Shown here: positions 37,366 through 46,009 of the stretch, piece by piece
How the letters are laid out: each line of letters opens with the position of its first letter
Position numbering within the stretch: position 1 is the first letter of the stretch
DNA from: Anaerolineae bacterium
Lineage (GTDB): Bacteria > Chloroflexota > Anaerolineae > Aggregatilineales > Phototrophicaceae
NCBI GenBank assembly: GCA_022841825.1
Contig: JALHQT010000001.1
Coordinates: 806,001-870,000, forward strand
Length of the DNA stretch: 64,000 nt
Direction of reading: 5' to 3'
The notes under the pieces: generated by a model
What the model was told of the DNA's origin: nothing
Database searches by the model: none
What the model saw: only the letters and a program-made list of their open reading frames with translations
Made by a program: the position numbers and the translations under genes

Positions 37366-38265
37366 ATGTTCCTCCGGCTCCTGTCCCTTACCATGTTTCC
37401 GGTTGCCACACTGCTGCTGTGCGCAGTGCTCGCAGGGCGAATCGTGTCTGGTGAGGGACAGATCGCGTTTCACAGCACGCGCCGGATGACGCAGGACATT
37501 TACCTCTACGATGTGAGGAGCGCGAAACTGCATAACCTGACACGCACCTTCTTGCGCGACGAACGAACGCCAGCGTGGTCGCCGGATGGTGACTCGCTCC
37601 TGTTCGTCGCACGCGGCGCAGAAGATCGCAGTGACGAGTTATTCCTCTTCACGATTGGCGCTGGCGCTGCCCGGCAGATTACCCCGGACGGCAGCAACAG
37701 TTACATGCCAGATTGGGCACCTGATGGCACCCGCATCGCCTACGTCACGGCATTCAACCGCCTGACGGTCATGCCGCTCGATTCGCCCGAACGCGCCCAG
37801 ATTCTGACACGCGGCTACAATCCCCACTGGTCAGGTGACGGCTTACAGATCAGCTATACCGGAACCGACATCGCCGGCAGCGCGTTCGTCGGGACGATAC
37901 ACCCTGACGGCACGAACACGCGCTTCCTGTCCGTCGGTGGCTCGAATTTCATGGATGCCAGTTGGTCGCCCAATGGTCAGCAATTCGTCGCAGTCAGCTC
38001 AAGAAGTCGAGATCTCGACCTTTACCTCCTTGATGCGGATTGTCTGCCTGAATGCCAGGCGACTGCACGACGTCTTACGGATAACCTTAGCAATGACTAC
38101 GCGCCCGATTGGTCGACAGATGGGCGCAGCATCGCCTATACCTGTGCGAGCGCCATCAACCCGCTGACCAACATATGCCTGATCGACCTGCAAACCGGGC
38201 GCACAACGCTGCTCACCGCGGACATACCTGACGCGATCAATGACTCCCCGTCGTGGCGACCCTAA
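37366..38265 (+). CDS. TolB-like PD40 beta-propeller protein
   Basis: 299 aa. An N-terminal hydrophobic anchor (about 1-28) exports or tethers the protein. It is followed by about six propeller blades, each with the PD40 signature: WSPDGDSLLFVAR, WAPDGTRIAYVTA, WSGDGLQISYTG, WSPNGQQFVAVSS, WSTDGRSIAYTCA and a final PSWRP. Such domains are binding scaffolds. It follows the HerA-like gene by 9 nt and is probably co-transcribed, though no shared function is evident. Confidence 0.82.
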   Translation: MFLRLLSLTMFPVATLLLCAVLAGRIVSGEGQIAFHSTRRMTQDIYLYDVRSAKLHNLTRTFLRDERTPAWSPDGDSLLFVARGAEDRSDELFLFTIGAGAARQITPDGSNSYMPDWAPDGTRIAYVTAFNRLTVMPLDSPERAQILTRGYNPHWSGDGLQISYTGTDIAGSAFVGTIHPDGTNTRFLSVGGSNFMDASWSPNGQQFVAVSSRSRDLDLYLLDADCLPECQATARRLTDNLSNDYAPDWSTDGRSIAYTCASAINPLTNICLIDLQTGRTTLLTADIPDAINDSPSWRP

Positions 38266-38374
38266 GGATACTGTCCGAACGAATGATTGGGAATCCGTAC
38301 GTCTAGTGGGCGCTCTCGCCTGTGCGCCTCAATGATCATCTTAATTCTAATGAGGTGACTATCTTCCTAGTTGC

Positions 38375-38403
38375 TTGACGCCTTCGGTAGTGCGCAGTAA
38401 ATT
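38375..38403 (+). promoter_or_regulatory. Sigma-70-type promoter of the MoxR/VWA operon
   Basis: TTGACG, a 17-nt spacer and TAAATT (4/6), with the expected start about 40 nt before the MoxR ATG. It lies in the 186-nt gap after the PD40 gene. A short palindrome ATAAC-N4-GTTAT follows near 38430-38445 and may be an operator. Confidence 0.5.
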
Positions 38404-38451
38404 CCAAAGATTGTTTTTTCAACGTCACAATAACCCGAGTTATGATCCACG

Positions 38452-39909
38452 ATGAACCGCTTTCCAGATTCCGAGTACGTAGGGATAACGAGTGCACTGG
38501 GCATTCAGGGTTGGGAACATCTTGATCCTGTCCTATTGGCAGCACTGGCGACAGACGCGCCGCTCCTCCTCGTAGGACCGCATGGCACCGCCAAGTCGCA
38601 ACTGGTCGAGAAGATCGCAGAAGCCCTCAATCTGGAGATGCGTCACTACAACGCATCCCTGATCAACTATGATGACCTCGTCGGCATTCCGATGCCTGAC
38701 GAAACCGCCACCATCCTGAACTTCATATCGACGCCCGGCGCGATATGGGAAGCACAGTTCGTGTTCTTCGACGAAATCTCACGCTGCCGCCCCGACCTCC
38801 AGAACAAGATGTTTCCCATTGTCCACGAACGCAAGGTCGCGGGCATCCAGCTTGAACATCTCAAGCATCGCTGGGCAGCCATGAACCCGCCGGCTCCGGA
38901 AGACCCGGAAGTCAATCCTGGGATGGAAGCCTACCTGGGGTCGGAGGCGCTTGACCCCGCGCTGGCGGATCGTTTCTGGTTCATCGTCCGCGTACCCAAT
39001 TGGAAAGACCTTTCGCGCGACGCGCGCGGCGGGGTACTGCAATCCGCGGTGATGGAGCTTACCGGCGACAATCAGGACGTGACGGACTATGAGCTGGTCG
39101 CCAGCTATGTCCAGCAATGCCAGCGCCTCATCCCACTGTTTGGGCGCGAGATGATGGACTGGGTCATCGACTACGTCACCAATGCGATGGACTTGCTGGA
39201 TAAGGCGCAGATCTGGCAGAGCACGCGCCGTGCTGCGAATCTGGCAAAGGCACTGATCGCCATTCATGCCGCTCGCCGTGTCCTGTTGGGCGAAGACGCC
39301 GACCTTGAGGGCAGCGCCCAAACCATGCTTCAGTACTGCCTCCCGCAGAACTGCGCAGAAGTCCCCCCCTCCGCCATGACCGTCATCACCGTGCATCAAC
39401 AGGCATGGGCGATCAGCGGGCTTCCGCCAGACGATCCGCGCCGTCGCGTCCTGGAGGAGTTCGACCCCGCCCGCCGTGTCCTGATGGCACATCAGTATGG
39501 GCTGGAGGACGATTACGTAGCGCATCTCATCACGGGAGCGCTGCGCGACTGCCCGACTGACCCGCGCCGTGTCGGTCTGGCGACGGTTCTGTTCTTGTTC
39601 TTCCGCGATAAGCGGATGCTCGCGCCTGCCGCATGGGAACCCCTCAGCAAACTTTCGAGTGGCGTACTCGAAGCCCGTGCGCTTTCCGCGACGCTGCGCG
39701 CAGGAGCGATGACCGACATCTGGAATGAGATCGTCAACTGGCAGATGCCAGTCGAGGATATCTGGTCGCTGCGCCGCTGCCTGGAGCGAAACTTCGTCTT
39801 TAACGGTTTTCCAGATCTGTGGCAGCGCTTTCAGTGGCGCGAGGAACTGGAACATTTCCGTGAATACTGCACCATGTTCGGCATCACCGAGGACGAGAAC
39901 GCATCATGA
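38452..39909 (+). CDS. MoxR-type AAA+ ATPase
   Basis: 485 aa. Walker A GPHGTAKS (residues 42-49), Walker B with FVFFDEISRC, sensor-1 type segment HRWAAMNPPAP and the arginine-bearing LADRFWFIVRVP region place it in the MoxR/RavA branch of AAA+ ATPases. The C-terminal half is longer than the MoxR core and helical. MoxR ATPases work with VWA proteins as chaperones that insert cofactors or remodel complexes, and this operon ends with such a protein. The next gene overlaps it by 4 nt. Confidence 0.88.
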   Translation: MNRFPDSEYVGITSALGIQGWEHLDPVLLAALATDAPLLLVGPHGTAKSQLVEKIAEALNLEMRHYNASLINYDDLVGIPMPDETATILNFISTPGAIWEAQFVFFDEISRCRPDLQNKMFPIVHERKVAGIQLEHLKHRWAAMNPPAPEDPEVNPGMEAYLGSEALDPALADRFWFIVRVPNWKDLSRDARGGVLQSAVMELTGDNQDVTDYELVASYVQQCQRLIPLFGREMMDWVIDYVTNAMDLLDKAQIWQSTRRAANLAKALIAIHAARRVLLGEDADLEGSAQTMLQYCLPQNCAEVPPSAMTVITVHQQAWAISGLPPDDPRRRVLEEFDPARRVLMAHQYGLEDDYVAHLITGALRDCPTDPRRVGLATVLFLFFRDKRMLAPAAWEPLSKLSSGVLEARALSATLRAGAMTDIWNEIVNWQMPVEDIWSLRRCLERNFVFNGFPDLWQRFQWREELEHFREYCTMFGITEDENAS

Positions 39910-40826
39910 GCGAACCAAAGAAACGCAGTACTGCCAAAAAGCCTGCCGAGCAGCCAGTCGATCCGCAACCCGTTCAGCCCAAGTCTCCTAAGGGCGGCGC
40001 AAAAGGAACCCGACAACAGGCGAAATCACAGCCAGATACAGCAAAACCGCCGCTGCCAACCCTCCAGCCCGTCGGAAAGCCTTCGCCAGCACCAAAGCTT
40101 CCCTTCGGCAATCCCCAACAGGCGGGGCAGGCAGTGCAGCCGTCCCCCAAAGTCCCGCTGCCTGCCAGCCAGCCACCGACCCCACCCGCGTTTCCACCAC
40201 GCCCTCCGTCGGGTCTGTTCGGTTCGGCACGCCCGAACGCGCGTGTGATGTGGGAAATCCTGCCAACTCACGATACTGTGGTCAAAATAGACACCAGCGC
40301 TATCCAGATCGACCTCTTCAAGCTCGTAGGCGTGCAGCCGCCGGCTCTCGAAACATTGGAGAAAGACCCATCCCAGGCAGCCTACTGGGGAAATGCGATA
40401 GCCGGGGTTCCCAGCGCAGTCGCGCAGGTGATCTCGGATTTCCTGGATCTCAATCCTGGCGCCGAAACCGCGCTAAAAGAAAAACTCGACAGCGCCTGGT
40501 CAGCACTGGAATTGAAGGGGGCGGTTCTCATCTACAACTGGCGCGAAGAAGCGAAAGTTTCGTTTACCACGCGCCTGCAGGCAATTGGGCAGCCCCCAAT
40601 CGCGCTGCGCGCAAGCGATCCACTGCTCGTACTGAACATCCTCAGCCGCGCGCGCAGCAACACCCTCATCGGCAACATGCCGTCTGCGTTGGAAAAGCCT
40701 TTCCTCGAACGGCAAATCTTCACAGACGATGCGCGGGTCGTGGCATGGGTGAAAGCGAGCGGCTTCACCGAAGAGACGCTGGTTGAGCCGCCTTTGGACG
40801 ACAGTGACCTGAAGGCAGAGGATTAA
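39906..40826 (+). CDS. Pro-rich linker protein of the MoxR/VWA operon, unknown
   Basis: 306 aa, no recognised family. Residues 1-105 are a basic, Pro/Gln/Lys-rich disordered tail (KKRSTAKKPAEQPVDPQPVQ and similar). Residues about 110-300 look like a folded alpha/beta domain (VMWEILPTHDTVVKIDTSA, VAQVISDFLDLNPGAE, DPLLVLNILSRARSNTLIGN). The 4-nt overlap with the MoxR gene and 5-nt gap to the HExxH-VWA gene imply that the three are made in fixed ratio, so it may bridge the ATPase and the VWA protein. That role is inference from context only. Confidence 0.72.
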   Translation: MSEPKKRSTAKKPAEQPVDPQPVQPKSPKGGAKGTRQQAKSQPDTAKPPLPTLQPVGKPSPAPKLPFGNPQQAGQAVQPSPKVPLPASQPPTPPAFPPRPPSGLFGSARPNARVMWEILPTHDTVVKIDTSAIQIDLFKLVGVQPPALETLEKDPSQAAYWGNAIAGVPSAVAQVISDFLDLNPGAETALKEKLDSAWSALELKGAVLIYNWREEAKVSFTTRLQAIGQPPIALRASDPLLVLNILSRARSNTLIGNMPSALEKPFLERQIFTDDARVVAWVKASGFTEETLVEPPLDDSDLKAED

Positions 40827-40831
40827 TCTGA

Positions 40832-42295
40832 ATGATGCATCCTCGACCTCCAGTGAAGCGCGTGACGGCACAGGAAAGCGCGCATCTGATGCGCCGGCTG
40901 CTCAACTGTTTGCCCGCTGCCACCTTTGAGATGGAAACGTTTGTACGGCTGGCGGGAATACGCGCCAGTCGTCAGGTTCCGACCGCGGCAGTCGAAACCG
41001 GCTATCGTTCTAACCTGTTGGTGAACCCCGACTTCGTTGAAAAACACTGCAAGCGCGATGAGCATCTCTTTCTGCTTGTCATGCACGAACTATGGCACAT
41101 CATCCTCGCGCACACGCGCCTCTATCCGCGCGCGACGATGGCACACAACATCGCATTCGATGCCATCATCAACGCAGGGCTGGCACGCCAGTTCAGCGGT
41201 GCCGAATATCGCGGCTTCTTCGAGTCGCTGAACCCCGCAAACACGTTTCCGGGCTGCCTGCTTCGCCCACCGCAGGGATGGCCAGAAGACCCGATCTATG
41301 TCGATTGCGATCCGCCCGGCGCGCGCAGGCTGGTCGAGCGCTTGTATCCGCGCAACAAGAATTCGCGGGTCGCCGCGCCATTATATGACGAAATCCTGGC
41401 GCTGATTAAGGAAGACATCAAGAAGAAAATCGAACGTGGCGAAGTCATCGTGGAGCCGGTTCTGATTGGCGATCACGATTCCTCCGACGGCGAGTCGACA
41501 ATCCTCGACGACCCATTCATGGGAGAGGTCATGCGGCGCGTGGCGGGGTCATGGCCACCCCCCCCATTCGCCACGCGTAAACGCGGCGACAGCGCCGTCT
41601 ACACCGATTGGTTTAGTGCGATAGGTCCCGCGACCGAAGAAGCGCGCCGTGCCTTCTCACGCATCCTTCAACGCACCCTGAGTGGTCGCAGTGGCAGGAT
41701 GCGGCGTCGCGCAAAAGTCATGATCCCCGGCATGAGCGGGATGAACGTCATGCCCAACGCCCGCGACCGGCTCACCAATGCCCGCCGACTATTAGGCGTG
41801 CAGGGGGTTCTTTATGGGCAACCAGGCATGGTACGGGCACGCGCGCAGGAGCAGCCATCGCGCAGCCATGTCTATCTCGATGTCTCCGGCTCGATGGCGG
41901 GTTTGCTGCCCCACCTGCTGGGTCTGCTCATCCCTTACAGTGCCAAAGGGTACGCCCTCGTCTACCAGTTTTCCAACAAGGTTGAGCCGATGCCGACAGA
42001 AGACTTGAAGCGCGGGAAAATCCGCTCGACGATGGGCACTGACATCAACGCTGTGCTGAAGCACATGATCGAGACCAAGCCATTCCTGCGCAAGGCATTG
42101 ATCGTGACCGACGGGTACACGGGCAAACCCAATCCAAACTACGTCCGAGAACTGCGTCAGAGAGGCGCACGGATTTATGTCGTCCTGCCGGAGGAAAGCG
42201 CACACCGCGACGATCTCCAGGAAATTGCCAGGAGCTTTACCGTTCTTCCGCGCTATACTGCAAAATCCAGCCCCTGGCGCGTGGGGCACAAGTAA
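40832..42295 (+). CDS. DUF2201-type protein: HExxH metallopeptidase-like domain plus VWA domain
   Basis: 487 aa. The N-terminal domain has a zincin motif HELWH at residues 85-89 within a helix (LVMHELWHIILAH), followed by AFDAIINAG. The C-terminal domain is von Willebrand A-like, with a MIDAS DVSGS at 350-354, a TMGTDINAVL segment and VTDGYTG. A basic region (SGRMRRRAKVMIPG) joins the two. This matches the DUF2201 putative metallopeptidase/VWA family found beside MoxR ATPases. GAGG precedes the ATG pair. Proteolytic activity is possible but not shown; the MIDAS probably binds a partner through a metal. Confidence 0.87.
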   Translation: MMHPRPPVKRVTAQESAHLMRRLLNCLPAATFEMETFVRLAGIRASRQVPTAAVETGYRSNLLVNPDFVEKHCKRDEHLFLLVMHELWHIILAHTRLYPRATMAHNIAFDAIINAGLARQFSGAEYRGFFESLNPANTFPGCLLRPPQGWPEDPIYVDCDPPGARRLVERLYPRNKNSRVAAPLYDEILALIKEDIKKKIERGEVIVEPVLIGDHDSSDGESTILDDPFMGEVMRRVAGSWPPPPFATRKRGDSAVYTDWFSAIGPATEEARRAFSRILQRTLSGRSGRMRRRAKVMIPGMSGMNVMPNARDRLTNARRLLGVQGVLYGQPGMVRARAQEQPSRSHVYLDVSGSMAGLLPHLLGLLIPYSAKGYALVYQFSNKVEPMPTEDLKRGKIRSTMGTDINAVLKHMIETKPFLRKALIVTDGYTGKPNPNYVRELRQRGARIYVVLPEESAHRDDLQEIARSFTVLPRYTAKSSPWRVGHK

Positions 42296-42310
42296 CCCGA
42301 GGTCAACATC

Positions 42311-43027
42311 GTGCGAAACCGTCTCATACCCTCGTTCGTCCTTGCAGCCAGTTTCACAACAATAATGCTGCTTGCAAGACCCTTGCCGCACGCTGCCCTG
42401 GCGCAGTCCAGCGCGACCCCAAGCGCCCTGGACGCCGCAAGCGCAACCATACAACCGACCGCAACCGCAACAGCAACCCTCCTGGCACCCCTGCCCACTG
42501 AGGGCAGCATACTGCGCGAATACTGGCTCAATATCCCTGGCAACGGACCCGACGATTTGCGACTTGATTCCGATTTCCCCTCACGCCCGGACTTCTGCGA
42601 CTACGGTACAGAGATTTCGACAACGCCGAACCTCGGTGGAAACTTCGGCGCACGCCTGCGCGGTTACCTGACACCGCCAAGCAGCGGGGAATACATCTTC
42701 TGGATCGGGAGTGATAACGCCAGTGAGTTTTGGTTGAGCACGACGGGAAGCCCCGACCACTTGCGAAAGCTGCTGGATTTCGACTCCTTTGCAGACTACC
42801 TCGACTTTGACAGCTCTTTGCAGCAGGAATCGTATCCTGTGATCCTTCAGGCAAGGCAGCGACGTTACTTCGAGGTCATCTTCAAAGAAGATGAGTCCAG
42901 CTATAACTGGGTCGCCGTCGCTTGGCTGGGTCCCGGTATCGAGCAGCGCCAGGTAGTCGGCGCGCAGTACCTGTCGTCGGCAGGTCTGCGCTGCGACATT
43001 GACGCCGTGCCGACCGCAGCCCCCTGA
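42311..43027 (+). CDS. Secreted PA14-domain protein
   Basis: 238 aa. Signal peptide to about residue 32 (ALAQS), then a Thr/Ala/Pro-rich spacer (about 33-58). A PA14 domain spans about 62-225: LREYWLNIPG, LRGYLTPPSSGEYIFWIGSD, ASEFWLS, QRRYFEVIFKE and VAVAWLGPG are typical strands. PA14 modules bind carbohydrates in many secreted enzymes and adhesins. No catalytic domain is attached. GTG start with GAGG upstream, 15 nt after the VWA gene, so read-through from that operon is likely. Confidence 0.82.
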   Translation: MRNRLIPSFVLAASFTTIMLLARPLPHAALAQSSATPSALDAASATIQPTATATATLLAPLPTEGSILREYWLNIPGNGPDDLRLDSDFPSRPDFCDYGTEISTTPNLGGNFGARLRGYLTPPSSGEYIFWIGSDNASEFWLSTTGSPDHLRKLLDFDSFADYLDFDSSLQQESYPVILQARQRRYFEVIFKEDESSYNWVAVAWLGPGIEQRQVVGAQYLSSAGLRCDIDAVPTAAP

Positions 43028-43182
43028 CCCAGCAGCGTGCATCCTCGCATTTGCACCCATACGCACGCGCACGGATGCCAAGCGCATGAGGCAAAACGCA
43101 ATTCTGTGGCGGAAGGGTTCTTCGTGCCATAGTTGTGGTAAAGTTGGGCGTTAACGGGTAAAGATCGTAAAGGGCGGGCGTC

Positions 43183-43626
43183 ATGCGTCCATCGATACAG
43201 CTCCGCCCAATCACGGCGGAAAACTGGGAGGAAGTCGTCGCGCTCAGGCTTTCTCCAGGGCAGAAACACCTTTTTGCACCCAATTGGTACTCGCTGCTTC
43301 AGGCACACTATGAAGGCGGCGAGGCACGCGCCATTTATGCAGGCGGCACCATCGTTGGGTTCGTCCATTATGCCTTCTTCCCGCAGGCTCAGGGCTGCCA
43401 GATCCTGCGCTTCATGATCGACCAGGAGTTCCAGGGCTTTGGCTACGGGCGCGCTGCATTGATGGTACTCATCGAGCACCTTGCGGCTGCCCCGTCGGTC
43501 AACGCTATATGGCTCACTGTCGCGCCGGGGAACGCGGGGGCGGTGGCACTCTTCGAGAGCGCGGGTTTCGTGGCGACCGGGCAGGTGGACTTTGACGAAG
43601 CGGTCTATCAGCTTGCGGTCAGATGA
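43183..43626 (+). CDS. GNAT family N-acetyltransferase
   Basis: 147 aa, the usual size for a stand-alone GNAT. N-terminal strand IQLRPITAENWEEVVAL, acetyl-CoA pyrophosphate loop QEFQGFGYGRAALMVLI (Q/RxxGxG/A type), and late motif NAGAVALFESAGFVATG. The acceptor substrate cannot be predicted; the form resembles spermidine/ribosomal-peptide-type acetyltransferases. Preceded by a 155-nt gap with no other feature seen. Confidence 0.9.
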   Translation: MRPSIQLRPITAENWEEVVALRLSPGQKHLFAPNWYSLLQAHYEGGEARAIYAGGTIVGFVHYAFFPQAQGCQILRFMIDQEFQGFGYGRAALMVLIEHLAAAPSVNAIWLTVAPGNAGAVALFESAGFVATGQVDFDEAVYQLAVR

Positions 43627-43674
43627 GCGGACAACATAACCTTTGACAAGACATGGTTCGCCGCAATAAGGGGG

Positions 43675-43690
43675 ACGCGAAGCATCGCGT
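43675..43690. terminator. Convergent hairpin between GNAT and ABC permease genes
   Basis: ACGCGA-AGCA-TCGCGT, a 6-bp perfect stem with a tetraloop followed on the plus strand by TTTGCTATTT. It sits between the stops of two convergent genes. Confidence 0.5.
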
Positions 43691-43693
43691 TTG

Positions 43694-44575
43694 CTATTTG
43701 TCGCGCGTGATGGCGAAGCCGCTCATGAACTGCTTCTGCATCGCCACAAACAGAATCAGCGGAGGCAGCGACGCAATGATTCCCGCCGCCATCAGCAGCC
43801 CAAAGTCAGTGTTTGTCCCCTGCGCCGCCGCGCTGCGCACCCCTACCTGGATCACCTGCTGCCCCATGTCCTGAACAATCAGCACGGGCCACAAATATTG
43901 ATTCCAACTGGCGATGAACTGGATCAGCGCGTGCGCTGCGATGACATTCCAGGACATGGGGATCAGCACGCTAAAGAGGAAACGCACAGGCGACGCGCCG
44001 TCGATCTGCGCCGCCTCGGCTAACTCACGCGGAATATTGCTGAAGTGCTGGCGAAACAAAAAAGCTCCCGTCGCCGTCGCCAAAAACGGTATCGTCAGGG
44101 CAAGGCGCGGCGCACTTTCACCCCAGCCGATTTCGGACATCATGCGAAACAACGGCAGGAGGATGATCTCGGTGGGCAGGAGCAGGGTCAGCAGCACGAA
44201 GAAGAACAAGAGTGTCTTGCCAGGAAATCTGAAGTAGACAAACGCCAAGCCCGCAAGTAGCGCCAGCGCGGTCTTTCCAACCACGACTACAAGCGAAACA
44301 ACAATCGTGTTGCCAATCAACACGCCGAACTCGCTCCGAGCAAACAGCGACTCGATGTTATTGCCCAGGTCGCCACCAGGTGGGAAAAGCTGGGGTGGCG
44401 CAGCGAACGCCTGGACGATGTCGAGCGTCGCAACCTGGAGTGCATAGAGAGCGGGGATACACATGACGAAGCAGACGACGATCAATGCGAGGTGAACGCC
44501 CCAGCGAATGCGACCTTTCCCTGGTGCAGCCATCTCAGTCGAAGCATGTGAGGATGTAAGATCTGCGATCTGCAT
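43694..44575 (-). CDS. Carbohydrate ABC transporter permease (MalG/UgpE type)
   Basis: About 293 aa, six predicted membrane helices. The binding-protein-dependent transport loop EAA is visible (ELAEAAQIDGASPVRFLFSVLIP), and the C-terminus ends with the QKQFMSGFAITRDK pattern typical of MalG-class subunits. The ATG at 44575 has AAGGG 7 nt ahead; a TTG at 44599 would overlap the upstream permease. It is the last gene of the importer operon. The substrate is probably a sugar or glycerol-phosphate-type compound. Confidence 0.92.
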   Translation of the reverse strand: MQIADLTSSHASTEMAAPGKGRIRWGVHLALIVVCFVMCIPALYALQVATLDIVQAFAAPPQLFPPGGDLGNNIESLFARSEFGVLIGNTIVVSLVVVVGKTALALLAGLAFVYFRFPGKTLLFFFVLLTLLLPTEIILLPLFRMMSEIGWGESAPRLALTIPFLATATGAFLFRQHFSNIPRELAEAAQIDGASPVRFLFSVLIPMSWNVIAAHALIQFIASWNQYLWPVLIVQDMGQQVIQVGVRSAAAQGTNTDFGLLMAAGIIASLPPLILFVAMQKQFMSGFAITRDK

Positions 44576-44595
44576 TGGAATGCCCTTTATGCGTG

Positions 44596-45993
44596 TCAAC
44601 CGTTGTACGTGATCCGTCGTTCGACGTAACGGAACTGCAACACCGTTAATCCCGCCACCATCACGAACAGAAACACCGCCTGTGCAGCCGCCAACCCTGC
44701 CGGGCTTCCAGGATTAAACGCATCCTCGTACAACTTGTAGATGAGCAAGTCAGTCGCCCCGCCGAACTGCCCGGCGGGACCCAGTGGGGGACCGCCCTGC
44801 GTAAGCGTATCCACCGCGCCATAAACACCATAGAACCCATAGGTCACATTGGTGACGAGGAGAAAGAACGTGAATGGCGCAAGCATCGGAAACGTGATTT
44901 GCACAAAACGCTGCCAGCGATTCGCGCCGTCGATTGCCGCTGCTTCCAAGAGATCTTTGGGCACGTTTTGCAAGCCAGCAATGTAAAACAGGATGTTGAA
45001 ACCGAGGACATTCCAGACCGACGCCAGCACGACCACCCAGCGCGCCAGTATCGGATCACGCAGCCAGCTTGGTTCGATGCCCAGCAGCGTCCCCGCCACG
45101 TAGTTGATCAAGCCGCCCCCGCCTTCCCGGAACATCGCCAGGAAGACAACCCCCGCCACGACGGGAGAAAGCGCAAAGGGCCATATCAGCAGTGTGCGAT
45201 AGATCGATGCGCCTCGGATTTTCTGAGACGCAAGCACCGCAATAGAGAGCGACAGGGCGAGACTCAGCAAGACAATCACAGCGGTGATCAAGAGTGTTGT
45301 GATGAAGCTGTTCTGGTATACCGCGTCCCCGACCAGCGTCGCATAATTGCTCAGGCAGACGAAACGCTCCTGCGGCAGCGGAAAGCGGCGAGCGCTTAAC
45401 GACAGCGTCAACGTTTGGATGCTCGGATAGTAGAGGAAGATCAACAGGCTGACCAGTGTGGGCGCAAGTAGCAGAAACGCGATCCAACCACCCTTGAAGT
45501 ACCCTGCCAGCGTATCCACTGCGCGCACATGCACCAGAGTCCAGGTCAGTGCAGGCAGCACCAGCGCCACAATCACAGTCAGGATGTATCCCGCCAGTGC
45601 CTGCGCACCATCCACATCTGGCGCATAGGTGCAGTGGCGCGTCGTATAGGCGTAGAGCTGTGCGCTGATGACGCCCAGCCCTGCCCCAAACGCGATCCAG
45701 GCAAATCCAACACGAACGGACGACGCAGCGGATTGGCGCCGAAACCGCCAGATGACGCCTGCGCCCACCAGCGCGCCAATGACGACCGAAGGCAAGAGCT
45801 GACCAAGGGGTGTTGCAGCGTAGTAGCTAACCAGGGTCTGTAATGACGCAGGCAGCATACCAAGGCTGGTCGCCAACCACCCAGCAAAGGCACTCAGCCC
45901 TGCCCACTCGCTCACGCCAAACCAGATTGCGAAAGCGAGCACGGTGAACAGGACTACCCTGCCGATCCAGCGCTCCAGGTCTGCCTGCATCAT
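44596..45993 (-). CDS. Carbohydrate ABC transporter permease (MalF/UgpA type) with N-terminal extension
   Basis: About 465 aa, longer than the usual 290-320 aa. The extra N-terminal 165 residues contain about four more hydrophobic helices, as in MalF-like subunits with added transmembrane segments. The core has the EAA loop (DLLEAAAIDGANRWQRFVQITFP) and a C-terminal membrane segment ending RYVERRITYNG. AGGG lies 7 nt before the ATG. It lies between the binding protein gene (16 nt) and the second permease (20 nt). Confidence 0.92.
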   Translation of the reverse strand: MMQADLERWIGRVVLFTVLAFAIWFGVSEWAGLSAFAGWLATSLGMLPASLQTLVSYYAATPLGQLLPSVVIGALVGAGVIWRFRRQSAASSVRVGFAWIAFGAGLGVISAQLYAYTTRHCTYAPDVDGAQALAGYILTVIVALVLPALTWTLVHVRAVDTLAGYFKGGWIAFLLLAPTLVSLLIFLYYPSIQTLTLSLSARRFPLPQERFVCLSNYATLVGDAVYQNSFITTLLITAVIVLLSLALSLSIAVLASQKIRGASIYRTLLIWPFALSPVVAGVVFLAMFREGGGGLINYVAGTLLGIEPSWLRDPILARWVVVLASVWNVLGFNILFYIAGLQNVPKDLLEAAAIDGANRWQRFVQITFPMLAPFTFFLLVTNVTYGFYGVYGAVDTLTQGGPPLGPAGQFGGATDLLIYKLYEDAFNPGSPAGLAAAQAVFLFVMVAGLTVLQFRYVERRITYNG

Positions 45994-46009
45994 CAATACG
46001 CCCTACCCT

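Noticed and set aside
38266-38451. Possible tRNA or small RNA in the gap before the MoxR gene
   Set aside because: No cloverleaf or TTCRA arm could be drawn; the region is better explained by a promoter and a short palindrome.
38779-39855. 358-aa minus-strand open frame
   Set aside because: Antisense to the MoxR ATPase gene with no recognisable protein features.
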